The notes under the pieces: generated by a model
Seen by the model: the letters and a program-made list of their open reading frames with translations, nothing else
Told to the model about the DNA's origin: nothing
Databases searched by the model: none
NCBI RefSeq assembly: GCF_002735905.1
Contig: NZ_PEBD01000004.1
Span: 434,001 to 498,000, forward strand
Reading direction: 5' to 3'
Source of the DNA: Williamsia muralis
GTDB taxonomy: Bacteria > Actinomycetota > Actinomycetes > Mycobacteriales > Mycobacteriaceae
Length of the DNA: 64,000 nt
Program-made: the position numbers and the translations under genes
In this document: positions 53,983-64,000 of the stretch, piece by piece
Layout: each line of letters starts with the position of its first letter
Numbering within the stretch: the first letter of the stretch is position 1

Positions 53983-54834
53983 ATGACAACCACAACGCAC
54001 ACCCAACGTCCAGTGCTCGTCCTCGGCGCCACCGGCAAGACCGGTCGTCGGGTGGCCGGCCGCCTCGCCGGCCTCGGTGTACCGACCCGACTGGCGAGCC
54101 GCTCTGGTGCGACCAGACTCGACTGGACCGACCGCACGACCTGGAGGCCCGCACTCGATGGCGCCGGTGCCGTGTACGTCACCTACCAGCCGGACCTCAT
54201 CGTCCAACGTTCCGCCGATGATCTCAGGGTGTTTGTCGAGGTCGCACGAGATGCGGACGTCGACAAGTTGGTCCTGCTGTCGGGCCGTGGAGAGCCCGAG
54301 GCCCGCGCATGCGAAGAGATCGTGCTGCACTCGGGCATGGTGTCAACGGTGTTGCGCTGCAGCTGGTTCGCACAGAACTTCTCGGAATCATTTCTGGCGG
54401 ACGGGGTGCGTGAAGGAGCGGTGGTGCTGCCTGTCGACGCAGTGGGGGAGCCTTTCATCGATGCCGACGACATCGCCGACGCTGCGGTGACGGTGCTGAC
54501 GAGGCCAGGTCACGACGGGAGGGTGTACGAGTTGACCGGCCCCAGGCTTCTGACATTCGCCGAGGCCACGGCCCAGATCGCGGCGGCTGTGAATCGTGAA
54601 ATCGATTACCTGACAGTCTCTCTGGAGGACTACCGGGCGGGAATGGCAGAAGCTGGTGTGCCGGAAGACTACGCCGACATGGTCATCTCGTTGTTCGGGA
54701 CCCTCTTCGATGGGAGGAATGCAACCACCACTGACGGGGTGCTTGAACTACTGGGCCGCGCGCCCACGGGTTTTGCCGACTTCGTCGCGAAGTCGGTTGC
54801 CGAGGGCGCCTGGTTCGACGGAGCGCAGGCATGA
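53983..54834 (+). CDS. NmrA-like NAD(P)-binding oxidoreductase
   Basis: A 283-residue atypical SDR of the NmrA/NAD(P)H-binding group. The Rossmann glycine motif VLVLGATGKTGRRVAGRLAG is near residues 10-29. No classical YxxxK is seen, which fits quinone-reductase-like or redox-sensing members (QOR2 type). KLVLLSGRGEPEAR and LRCSWFAQNFSES are typical. ATG 53983 (MTTTTHTQRP) was chosen over an upstream ATG because of length. The DUF1772 gene overlaps by four bases; the divergent AraC protein probably regulates both. Confidence 0.88.
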   Translation: MTTTTHTQRPVLVLGATGKTGRRVAGRLAGLGVPTRLASRSGATRLDWTDRTTWRPALDGAGAVYVTYQPDLIVQRSADDLRVFVEVARDADVDKLVLLSGRGEPEARACEEIVLHSGMVSTVLRCSWFAQNFSESFLADGVREGAVVLPVDAVGEPFIDADDIADAAVTVLTRPGHDGRVYELTGPRLLTFAEATAQIAAAVNREIDYLTVSLEDYRAGMAEAGVPEDYADMVISLFGTLFDGRNATTTDGVLELLGRAPTGFADFVAKSVAEGAWFDGAQA

Positions 54835-55307
54835 CTGCGTTACGCGAGTCGCTCCTCATCGCAGCGGTCCTGGCGGTCGGTCTGATCGCAGGACTGTTCT
54901 GCGCCTTCGCTTATGCGGTGATGCCAGGACTGGCTCAGACAGACGATCCGGTCTTCGTCTCCTCGATGCAGCGCATCAACGTGGTGATCGTGAACCCACT
55001 GTTCCTGCTCCTCTTCTTCGGCGGTCTGGTGTTCACCACCGCGGCGGCAGTGTTCTACCGCGGCGAGCCGATCTTCTGGTGGATCGTCGCCGGGGCGGTG
55101 ACCTACGTGGTCGGGTTGTTGATCACGATGGTGGTCAACGTCCCCCTGAACAACGACTTGGCCGCCATCGGTGGACCTTCGAGCATCGCCGATCCGGCAG
55201 CGGCCAGAGCGGCCTTCGAAAACGTTTGGGTGCGCTGGAATCTCATTCGCGCGGTGGTGCACACAGTGGCGTTCGCTGCCCTCCTCGTGGGGCTGGTCAC
55301 CAGGTGA
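54831..55307 (+). CDS. DUF1772 integral membrane protein
   Basis: A 158-residue protein with four membrane segments matching DUF1772. Blocks are AGLFCAFAYAVMPGLAQTDD, FVSSMQRINVVIVNPLF, NVPLNNDLAAIGG and WNLIRAVVHTVAF, the last typical of the family. Start overlaps the oxidoreductase stop (ATGA), so they form an operon. The function of the family is unknown. Confidence 0.9.
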   Translation: MTALRESLLIAAVLAVGLIAGLFCAFAYAVMPGLAQTDDPVFVSSMQRINVVIVNPLFLLLFFGGLVFTTAAAVFYRGEPIFWWIVAGAVTYVVGLLITMVVNVPLNNDLAAIGGPSSIADPAAARAAFENVWVRWNLIRAVVHTVAFAALLVGLVTR

Positions 55308-55361
55308 GGGCTCGCCCGTTTGTCGTCGCGCCGTACCGGATTGACGACTCCAGGCCGTGGA

Positions 55362-55733
55362 TCAGGTGGGGGCCTCGGGCTCGGTACGTGCACTGACCTG
55401 GCCCAGGTAGCTCTCGCCCCAATCGTTGAGTGCGCGGACCATCGGTGCCAGGGTCTCGCCGAGTGGAGTCAGCGAGTACTCGACCTTGGGGGGCACCTGG
55501 GAGTACACGGTGCGCAACACGATGCCGTCGGCTTCCAACTCGCGAAGTTGCCGGGCGAGCACGCGAGGCGTGACGGCTCCGACGGCCCTTCCCAATTCGC
55601 CGAATCGTAGGGTGCCCTCGGTCAGGTGTTTGACGATGGTCATCTTCCACGCCCCGCCCAGAACGGCAACGGCCACTTCGACGGGGCAGACTTCCGCTGC
55701 CTTCCTGATCGCTTCACGCATGACACTATCCAT
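55362..55733 (-). CDS. HxlR-family regulator
   Basis: A 123-residue winged-helix regulator. CPVEVAVAVLGGAWKMTIVK is the family start (C16 is the kind of single Cys used for redox or electrophile sensing in YodB-type members), followed by RFGELGRAVGAVTPRVLARQLRELEADG and VEYSLTPLGETLAP. It is divergent from a quinone-reductase-like gene, a pairing known for quinone-responsive HxlR proteins. GTCC-CTAT-GGAC at 55737-55748 between the genes is a possible half of its site. Confidence 0.92.
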   Translation of the reverse strand: MDSVMREAIRKAAEVCPVEVAVAVLGGAWKMTIVKHLTEGTLRFGELGRAVGAVTPRVLARQLRELEADGIVLRTVYSQVPPKVEYSLTPLGETLAPMVRALNDWGESYLGQVSARTEPEAPT

Positions 55734-55797
55734 TCAGTCCCTATGGACAAGATTGTGCGTACTGTCCGCTGCGCACCTTTGGCTGCACACTAAGTCC

Positions 55798-56535
55798 GTG
55801 GCAGAGAACAACGCAACCAAAGTCCTGTGGGTCTACGGACATCCCGAGACCGACTCGCTGAATCATCAGCTGATGGAAACCGCGTCCCGGAACCTGCGTG
55901 GCCGTGCGGAGGTCACCGTGGTCGATCTGTACGAACTCGGCTGGAATCCGGTCCTGGATTCGCCAGAGCTCTCCGGGGCCGGTGGCCCAGCGCCCGAAGT
56001 GGTTGCGCAGCAGCACCTCCTGCGCGAGGCCGATCTGCTCATCATCCAATTCCCACTCTGGTGGCATGGGATGCCCGCCATCGTCAAGGGCTGGTTCGAC
56101 CGCGTTTTCTCCCACGGGTTCGCGTACGGGATCAAACACCCCGAGACCGGTCGAACGTTGAAGTACGGAGACGGAGGCCTGGCCGGGCGCAGAGCGCTCA
56201 CGATCGTCACCGCCGGTGATCGGCAATCGTCCTTCGACCCTCGAGGGATCAACGGCGACATCGAATTGTTGTTGTTTCCGTTGCTTCACGGAACTCTCTG
56301 GTACTCAGGCATATCCGCGTTGAGGCCTCACCTCATCGCCGGTACGGACGTACCCGGCTGGAGTAGCGCCGACGACGAGTGCCGGCGGCTGCTCGGCCGA
56401 CTCGAGACCGTCTTCGACGAGGAGCCGATTCGCTACCGGGCGTTGGAGTCTGGTGACTACTGCCCCGACAGGACGCTGGCACCCGAGCATGCGACGGAGT
56501 CGGAGGGACTCGCCATGCACGTCCGTGACGATTGA
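55798..56535 (+). CDS. NAD(P)H:quinone oxidoreductase, flavodoxin-like (NQO1/KefF type)
   Basis: A 245-residue flavodoxin-fold enzyme. Markers are VLWVYGHPETDSLNHQL (FMN/FAD phosphate region), IIQFPLWWHGMPAIVKGWFDRVF and the LTIVTAGDRQSSF loop, all typical of NQO1/MdaB proteins that reduce quinones by two electrons. GTG 55798 gives the normal N-terminus. It is divergent from the HxlR gene, which probably derepresses it on quinone stress. Confidence 0.92.
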   Translation: MAENNATKVLWVYGHPETDSLNHQLMETASRNLRGRAEVTVVDLYELGWNPVLDSPELSGAGGPAPEVVAQQHLLREADLLIIQFPLWWHGMPAIVKGWFDRVFSHGFAYGIKHPETGRTLKYGDGGLAGRRALTIVTAGDRQSSFDPRGINGDIELLLFPLLHGTLWYSGISALRPHLIAGTDVPGWSSADDECRRLLGRLETVFDEEPIRYRALESGDYCPDRTLAPEHATESEGLAMHVRDD

Positions 56536-56553
56536 GTCCGTCGGCCGAGGCGC

Positions 56554-57408
56554 TCAGCTCGACGATGGAGCCGACGCCGAGATCTTCTCCACCGCACGCA
56601 CGACTGCATCCGGATCATCGAGGGATACAAACGTTCTGGCGTCCCGCACCTCGGTGAACGTCGCGTTCGGGAACTGCGCGGCGAGACGCCGCCCGAGCGC
56701 GGGTTTGAAGCATTTGTCCTTCATGCCCCACACGATGGACACCGGCTTGTCGAATGTGCCGAGGCGGCGGGTCACCTGGTCGAGTGCGGCGGGCTTGATC
56801 GTGCGCGCCAACGCAGCCAGTTCGGCGCGCACCGCGTCCGATTCACGCGCCGGCGCCAGCCACGACCTGGTCAGTTCGGGGTCGGGGTGGGATGCAAGGA
56901 GCCCGAATCCGATGGCGGAGTGCCGTATCGCAGTCGCCGAGAGTGCAACGGCCAAAGGTTTGAGGATCGGCTTGAATCTGCCGAGGGCGAAAAGTGCATT
57001 GAACGGGAACGGCGGGAACGTGTCGAAGGCATCGCAATTGGTCAGTACGAGCCTGCCGACGAACTCCGGATGTGCGTCGATCGCGAACTGGCACAGCGCG
57101 CCACCGGTGTCGTTGCCAACGAGAGTGACGTCGTCGAGACCGAGGGCGGCAGCGAAGTCCCGGATCATCGTTGCGAGCCCGCGCGGCGACAGGTCGGCTG
57201 TGGGGCCTGCAGGTATCCGCTGGGAGCCCAGCGGCAGTGTCGGCACGAGGCAGCGGTATCCCTGCGCCGCGAGCGAATCGGCGACCGAATCCCAGAGGCG
57301 CCCGTCGACCAGCGCCCCATGAATGAACAGCACCGGTGGGTGCGCTGAATCCGCTGGACCGACGGCGCGGTATTCGAGTGTGCCGTGAGTCAGCTCGATG
57401 GTCTCCAT
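56554..57408 (-). CDS. Alpha/beta hydrolase with Asp nucleophile (dehalogenase/epoxide hydrolase type)
   Basis: A 284-residue alpha/beta hydrolase. HGALVDGRLWDSVAD gives the oxyanion hole and LVGNDTGGALCQ places Asp rather than Ser at the nucleophile elbow, as in haloalkane dehalogenases and epoxide hydrolases. SIVWGMKDKCF carries the acid and the C-terminus ... DARTFVSLDDPD holds no obvious His in the usual WPHFVQ position, so activity is uncertain. It is divergent from a TetR gene with a repeat between, suggesting TetR control. Confidence 0.85.
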   Translation of the reverse strand: METIELTHGTLEYRAVGPADSAHPPVLFIHGALVDGRLWDSVADSLAAQGYRCLVPTLPLGSQRIPAGPTADLSPRGLATMIRDFAAALGLDDVTLVGNDTGGALCQFAIDAHPEFVGRLVLTNCDAFDTFPPFPFNALFALGRFKPILKPLAVALSATAIRHSAIGFGLLASHPDPELTRSWLAPARESDAVRAELAALARTIKPAALDQVTRRLGTFDKPVSIVWGMKDKCFKPALGRRLAAQFPNATFTEVRDARTFVSLDDPDAVVRAVEKISASAPSSS

Positions 57409-57430
57409 GGCGGTACCCTTCTGTGGCTAT

Positions 57431-57474
57431 TTACGTACACCTAGCATGGAAGTTACATACAAGCTGCATGAAAG
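57431..57474. promoter_or_regulatory. Two 22-base direct repeats at the TetR start, candidate operator
   Basis: TTACGTACA...GCATGGAAG (57431-57452) and TTACATACA...GCATGAAAG (57453-57474) agree in 16 of 22 bases and are spaced exactly 22 bases, about two helical turns. The second covers the ATG of the TetR gene at 57468. Binding here could block both divergent genes. Confidence 0.45.
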
Positions 57475-58073
57475 TCAATCGTCGTACTCAAGCCGAGCGC
57501 ACCGCCGCGACGCGGGCTGCGCTGATCGCGGCCGGGCGCACCCTGTTCGCCGAGCACGGATTCAGCGGGGTCGGCACGCAGGCGATCGTCGCCCGGGCGG
57601 GCGTCACCCGAGGTGCGCTCTATCACCAGTTCGCAGACAAGGACGAATTGTTCGTCGCGGTCTTCGAGCAGGTGGAGGAAGAGGTGATGGACAAGGTCAC
57701 CGAGGCCGTGGTCGGGGTCGGCGTCGATGGCCCACTCGAGGCGATGGAGGTGGGCGTCCGGGAATGGCTGGAATTGTGCGCCGACCCCGAGGTGCACCGG
57801 ATCATCCTGCTCGAGGCCCCGGTGGTGCTCGGCTGGGAAGCGTGGCGTGAGGCAGGCGCCCGCTACGCGATGGGACTGATCGAGTCGCTGATCGAACAGG
57901 CGATCGCCGATGGCACTGCGCCGGCCCAACCGGTACGGCCTCTCGCACATGCGATGATCGGCGCATTGGACGAGGCAGCGATGTATGTGGCGAGGTCTGG
58001 CGAGCCCGAGAAAGCCCGAGTCGAGATGCTCGATGTCGCCCGTAGACTGATTCGCGCCATCACGATCGAATGA
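57468..58073 (+). CDS. TetR-family regulator, divergent from hydrolase
   Basis: A 201-residue TetR protein starting MKVNRRTQAERTAATRAALI. The HTH (LFAEHGFSGVGTQAIVARAG, VTRGALYHQFADK) is at about 22-60, with the ligand domain after it (WLELCADPEVHRIILLEAPVVLGWEAWR is characteristic of one TetR C-terminal type). It probably represses itself and the divergent hydrolase through the direct repeats at its start. Confidence 0.9.
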   Translation: MKVNRRTQAERTAATRAALIAAGRTLFAEHGFSGVGTQAIVARAGVTRGALYHQFADKDELFVAVFEQVEEEVMDKVTEAVVGVGVDGPLEAMEVGVREWLELCADPEVHRIILLEAPVVLGWEAWREAGARYAMGLIESLIEQAIADGTAPAQPVRPLAHAMIGALDEAAMYVARSGEPEKARVEMLDVARRLIRAITIE

Positions 58074-58084
58074 GCGAACGCGTT

Positions 58085-58095
58085 CGCTGACGGCG
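58085..58095. promoter_or_regulatory. ClgR-type operator upstream of clpC1
   Basis: CGCTGACGGCG fits the actinobacterial ClgR consensus CGCYNANRGCG at every defined position. It lies 262 bases before clpC1 in a 283-base non-coding leader. ClgR activates clp genes in Corynebacterium, Streptomyces and mycobacteria. Confidence 0.6.
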
Positions 58096-58356
58096 TATCC
58101 CCAGCGCAAACACCCTTGCAAGCTGGGACGTTGACCAATTGTGACCCCCGATCAAGCGGTGCCACCCGAGGGCTCGGCGACACATCTGCGGTGCCGGTGA
58201 CCTGCGGCCATTACAGTGGGAGCAAGGCTGTTGCAGGTGACCTATCGGTTCATCGTCGACACTGCCAACCCTGGGAAGAACGAAGCCTGTCGACCAGACA
58301 CACTGGGAGACGAAGCCGAAGGCCGAGCTCGACCCATAGAAACGTAAGGGAGAACA

Positions 58357-60897
<2,541 letters not shown>

Positions 60898-60908
60898 TCA
60901 CGACACCC

Positions 60909-60948
60909 AAAAGGGGCGCAACCACGAAAGTGGTTGCGCCCCTTTTAT
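60909..60948 (+). terminator. Strong intrinsic terminator after clpC1, bidirectional
   Basis: AAAAGGGGCGCAACCAC and GTGGTTGCGCCCCTTTT form a perfect 17-base stem with a GAAA tetraloop. The A-run on one side and T-run on the other let it end both clpC1 and the convergent kstR transcripts. Confidence 0.93.
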
Positions 60949-60971
60949 TGTGCGAATGCCGAAGGTGCGGG

Positions 60972-61625
60972 TCAGTCCCTGATCTCGGGTTCCTGATCGC
61001 GGCCGGCGAGCAGCAGCGTGATGGTGAGTTCCAGACGGTTGGTGACGTCGGTCGCGGACGCGCGGCGGGTCAGCCACTGCACCAGGTTCGACATCCACAC
61101 GTCGGAGACCACACGGGCGATCTTGAGATCGAGATCGGTGGGTTCGCCCTCGACCATCGCATTGGCCAGGAGGCGGTCGATGATTGTCGCCACCTTGTCG
61201 ACTTCGGCGGCCGCTGAGGCGTCGGCGAACATGAACGCGCGGGTCATCGCCTCGGTCAGCAGCGGATCGCGCTGCATCGCGATGGTGATCATGTCGAGCA
61301 CGTGCCGCAGGCGTTCGAGTGACGTGGTGCCACGAAGGCGCGACTTGTCGGCGCGACTCTCGACTGCCTCGAACTCGCGGGCGAGTGCGGTCACCAGCAG
61401 GTGCACCTTGGAGGGGAAGTAGCGGTAGAGAGTTCCCACGGCCACGTCGGCACGGTCGGCGACAGCTCGCATCTGTACGGCGTCGTAGCCGCCCTTGGAG
61501 GCCAGGGCCAGCGTGGCGTCGAGGATGCGTCGACGTCGTTCGCGTTGTGCATTCGACCCGAGGTCGACCTCCGAGCCGACGGCGGCATTACTCGCCGGGG
61601 TTCCGGTCGGGATCGGGCTTGCCAT
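60972..61625 (-). CDS. kstR: Cholesterol catabolism repressor KstR
   Basis: A 217-residue TetR regulator (from ATG 61625; a GTG at 61724 would add 33 residues). The DNA-binding region NAQRERRRRILDATLALASK, GGYDAVQMRAVADRADVAVG and TLYRYFPSKVHLL is very close to M. tuberculosis KstR. So is the ligand domain block AMQRDPLLTEAMTRAFMFAD and VVSDVWMSNLVQWLTRRASA. KstR represses sterol-degradation genes and is released by cholesterol-derived CoA thioesters. The divergent fadE34 and a KstR box between them, as in mycobacteria, support the call. Confidence 0.95.
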   Translation of the reverse strand: MASPIPTGTPASNAAVGSEVDLGSNAQRERRRRILDATLALASKGGYDAVQMRAVADRADVAVGTLYRYFPSKVHLLVTALAREFEAVESRADKSRLRGTTSLERLRHVLDMITIAMQRDPLLTEAMTRAFMFADASAAAEVDKVATIIDRLLANAMVEGEPTDLDLKIARVVSDVWMSNLVQWLTRRASATDVTNRLELTITLLLAGRDQEPEIRD

Positions 61626-61806
61626 CGAGGTCCCACTTTCGTTCAGGTCGACTTCTCGCGTCTGTCGGTCACTTAGGTCATCTGGCAACGACACCTTTGC
61701 GATGTCGAAACCGGCCAAGTACACGGTAATCGCTCATGCCGGAAAAGCGACTTCTCCGACTTTGCGACACGGGCCCCTTCATTCTGCCCCCTGGGACGTG
61801 CAATAT

Positions 61807-61820
61807 TAGAACAGGTTCTA
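61807..61820. promoter_or_regulatory. KstR operator (TAGAACAGGTTCTA)
   Basis: The palindrome matches the KstR consensus TnnAACnnGTTnnA exactly. It lies 41 bases before the fadE34 start and 182 bases before kstR, so it can regulate both divergent promoters. Confidence 0.92.
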
Positions 61821-61860
61821 CTACGCACCGACAATCCCGAGCAGGCAGGATCCGATCTCC

Positions 61861-64000
61861 GTGACCATTGCTTCCACCCCAGAACATACCGCCGTCGCCG
61901 ACGCAATTGGTCAATGGTCCAAAAAGGTGTCGGTCATCACCTCGGTCCGGAGTGGCGACGCCGAGGCGAACGGCGCCGGTGAACCCTGGCCTGCGCTGTT
62001 CCCGGACTTGGCCGAGCTCGGTGTATTCGGCGCTGCTGTCCCGGAACACTGTGGCGGCATGGATGCCCAGTTCGCCGACCTCGCTGTCATGCTCGAACAG
62101 ACGGGCTACGACCTGGTGCCCGGACCTGTCGCCGCGACCGCAGTCAGTGCCCTGCTGTCGGCCGTGTCCGGGGCGCCGAACGAGAACGCGTTACTCGCCC
62201 AGCTGATCGCCGGTGAGGTGGGCGCCGCCGTGGCCACGTCGGTGCTGTCCGGCGGTCAGGCGCCCACCGCCCACGAACCCCGCCGGGGCGTCCTGTCGGC
62301 GAGCGGCGAGCTCGGGTTGGTCGCCGGATACGTCCCCGGGGCGGCGTTGCTCGCACCGATCGACATCGCCGGTAGCCACCGCTGGGTACTGCTCGAACCG
62401 GGAACAGACGGCGTCATCGCTGATTCGGTTGACGCTCTGGACTTCTCGATGGAGCTGGCGAGGGTGCGATTGGACGAGGTGGTGATCCCCACGCGCGACG
62501 TGCTGCACCTGTCGGACACGTACGTGCGCGCGACCCTCATCGCAGCCATCGCCGCCCAGGCCTCAGGCGTCGCACGCTGGACTCTGGACACCGCGGTCGA
62601 GTACGCGAAGGTGCGCGAGCAGTTCGGTGCGCCGATCGGTAGCTTTCAGGCGGTCAAGCACATCTGTGCCGAGATGCTCTGCCGCAGCGAACAGGTCAGT
62701 GCGGCCGCCTGGGATCTGGCCGGAGCGATCGACGACCTCACCGAAGCCGAGGGCGACGAGCGGACGAACGCCGCGCAGCAGGTGGAGATCAGTGCGGCCG
62801 TGGCTGCGGCGACGGTCTCCGATCTCACCGTCGACAACGCGAAGGACTGCATCCAGATCCTCGGCGGTATCGGATTCACCTTCGAGCACGACGCGCATCT
62901 GTACCTGCGCAGGGCTCTGGCTTGGCAGGCACAGCTGGGTGGCGCGGCCACCTGGCGCGCGCGGGTGGCCGAGTTGAATCGGCAAGGTGTCCGCCGGGTG
63001 CACCGGCTGGACCTCGGTGATGCCGAGAAACGCCGGGCGCAGGTCCGCGCCGACGTCGACTCCATCGCTGCCGCCGACGACCAGCGGCAATCGCTGGCCG
63101 AATCGGGGTACCTCACGCCGCATTGGCCGGAGCCGTATGGACTGGCGGCAGAACCGGCGCAACAGGTGCTGATCGATCAAGAACTCGACCGCGCCGGTGT
63201 TCGCCGCCCAGATCTCGTGATCGCGGGATGGGCGATCCCGACCATCCTCCAGTACGGCACCGACGAGCAGCGTGAGCGATTCGTCCGCGCCACCCTCGAC
63301 GGCGAGATCGTCTGGTGCCAGCTGTTTTCCGAGCCCGGCGCGGGTTCGGACCTCGCGGCCCTGCGCACGAAGGCCGCCAAGGTCGACGGCGGTTGGAAAC
63401 TGCAGGGGCAGAAGGTCTGGACCTCTCACGCACATACGGCCGACTGGGCGATCTGTTTGGCGCGTACCGACCCGGATGCACCGAAGCACAAGGGCATCAC
63501 CTATTTCCTCGTCGACATGAAGTCCGAGGGCATCGAAACCCGACCGCTCCGAGAGATCACCGGGCGAGCGCTGTTCAACGAGGTGTTCCTCGACGACGTG
63601 TTCGTGCCCGACGACTGCGTGGTGGGGGAACTGAACAACGGCTGGCGGCTGGCCCGCACCACACTCGCCAACGAACGGGTTGCGATGGGCGGTTCTGCCC
63701 TCGGCAAGGAGATGGAGGCACTGCTCGCACAGATCGAGGGGCGCCGGCTCGACGCGGTCGAGTGTGCCGAACTGGGCGAGCTGATCGTGCAGGCCCAGCT
63801 TGGTCAGGTTCTCGATCTGCGCGCGGTCCTCGGGTCGATCAACGGCACCGACCCCGGAGCAGCCTCGAGCGTGCGCAAACTGATCGGCGTCCGGCATCGG
63901 CAGGCGGTGCCGGAGTTCGGCCAGCGACTACGTGGGCTGGACGGTCTGGAGTACTCGGAGATGGCTGACGAGTTCCTGCTCAACAGGTGCCTGTCGATCG
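61861..64000 (+). CDS. fadE34: Two-domain acyl-CoA dehydrogenase FadE34 (partial, right edge)
   Basis: At least 713 residues from GTG 61861 with no stop before the window ends. It has two acyl-CoA dehydrogenase-like halves: residues 1 to ~390 (VPEHCGGMDAQFADLAVMLE, ILGGIGFTFEHDAHLYLRRA) and ~400 onward (WCQLFSEPGAGSDLAALRTK, NERVAMGG), joined in one chain as in mycobacterial FadE34, a sterol side-chain enzyme. The divergent kstR and the KstR box place it in the cholesterol regulon. In M. tuberculosis the protein is about 711 residues, so little is missing here. Confidence 0.9.
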   Translation, partial: MTIASTPEHTAVADAIGQWSKKVSVITSVRSGDAEANGAGEPWPALFPDLAELGVFGAAVPEHCGGMDAQFADLAVMLEQTGYDLVPGPVAATAVSALLSAVSGAPNENALLAQLIAGEVGAAVATSVLSGGQAPTAHEPRRGVLSASGELGLVAGYVPGAALLAPIDIAGSHRWVLLEPGTDGVIADSVDALDFSMELARVRLDEVVIPTRDVLHLSDTYVRATLIAAIAAQASGVARWTLDTAVEYAKVREQFGAPIGSFQAVKHICAEMLCRSEQVSAAAWDLAGAIDDLTEAEGDERTNAAQQVEISAAVAAATVSDLTVDNAKDCIQILGGIGFTFEHDAHLYLRRALAWQAQLGGAATWRARVAELNRQGVRRVHRLDLGDAEKRRAQVRADVDSIAAADDQRQSLAESGYLTPHWPEPYGLAAEPAQQVLIDQELDRAGVRRPDLVIAGWAIPTILQYGTDEQRERFVRATLDGEIVWCQLFSEPGAGSDLAALRTKAAKVDGGWKLQGQKVWTSHAHTADWAICLARTDPDAPKHKGITYFLVDMKSEGIETRPLREITGRALFNEVFLDDVFVPDDCVVGELNNGWRLARTTLANERVAMGGSALGKEMEALLAQIEGRRLDAVECAELGELIVQAQLGQVLDLRAVLGSINGTDPGAASSVRKLIGVRHRQAVPEFGQRLRGLDGLEYSEMADEFLLNRCLSI

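Noticed and set aside
55734-55797. Full HxlR operator
   Set aside because: Only a short GTCC-N4-GGAC dyad can be seen, too weak for a separate feature.
62563-63897. Open frame of 444 codons opposite fadE34
   Set aside because: Antisense to the conserved acyl-CoA dehydrogenase; no start context or domain.

Overview
The window is high-GC actinobacterial chromosome. It most likely comes from a mycolic-acid-producing member of the Mycobacteriales, with Gordonia or a close relative as my best guess. The evidence is a kstR-fadE34 divergent pair with a canonical KstR box, a PhoP/PhoR pair of mycobacterial type followed by an HIT gene, split purine genes (purD, purB, purC, purSQ) in the mycobacterial order, a ClpC1 gene preceded by a ClgR-type site, frequent GTG starts and many 1-4 base start/stop overlaps. 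I see no rRNA, CRISPR array, transposase, prophage or plasmid function. One tRNA is present. No gene-free stretch exceeds 300 bases.

Layout. 0.1-5.9 kb (minus strand): trehalose synthesis (otsA and an OtsB-GH15 fusion), a short coupled ORF and a ThrE-type exporter, whose Shine-Dalgarno lies antisense inside a tRNA-Thr gene. 6-9.5 kb: methyltransferase, XRE-cupin regulator, serine hydrolase and TetR. 9.5-14.6 kb: a stand-alone CYP102-like P450, then LysR, a class-A-beta-lactamase-like protein and a penicillin-binding lipoprotein. 14.6-21.5 kb (accessory in character): DCC thiol protein, a large secreted protein with two predicted ILEI/FAM3-like domains, a divergent small secreted protein, and an operon of lipoprotein, multicopper oxidase and small membrane protein. 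21.6-32.2 kb: RidA-like protein, winged-helix protein, phoPR, HIT, two membrane glycosyltransferases, LtrA and purD. 32.2-37.1 kb: SDR/XRE pair, secreted esterase, aminotransferase and TetR. 37.1-48.6 kb: purB, purC, ptrB, MarR/MFS, peroxidase, purS, purQ and an M18 aminopeptidase. 48.6-58.1 kb: ECF sigma with a triple-VOC partner, beta-propeller protein, lipase and several regulator/enzyme pairs (AraC, HxlR, TetR). 58.1-64 kb: clpC1, kstR and fadE34, which runs off the right edge.

How it fits together. The otsA product feeds the phosphatase half of the neighbouring fusion. The pur genes supply IMP/AMP synthesis, and purD, purB and purC all seem to start from leaderless promoters. PhoPR and KstR are global regulators whose predicted boxes can be read upstream of phoP and fadE34. 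The least explained parts are the divergent secreted-protein pair at 15.2-18.5 kb with its mirrored TTTTGCAAC motif, the ECF/VOC pair, and an intergenic palindrome family (CTCCGGTTGCAACCGGAG) that lies between convergent genes at two loci.
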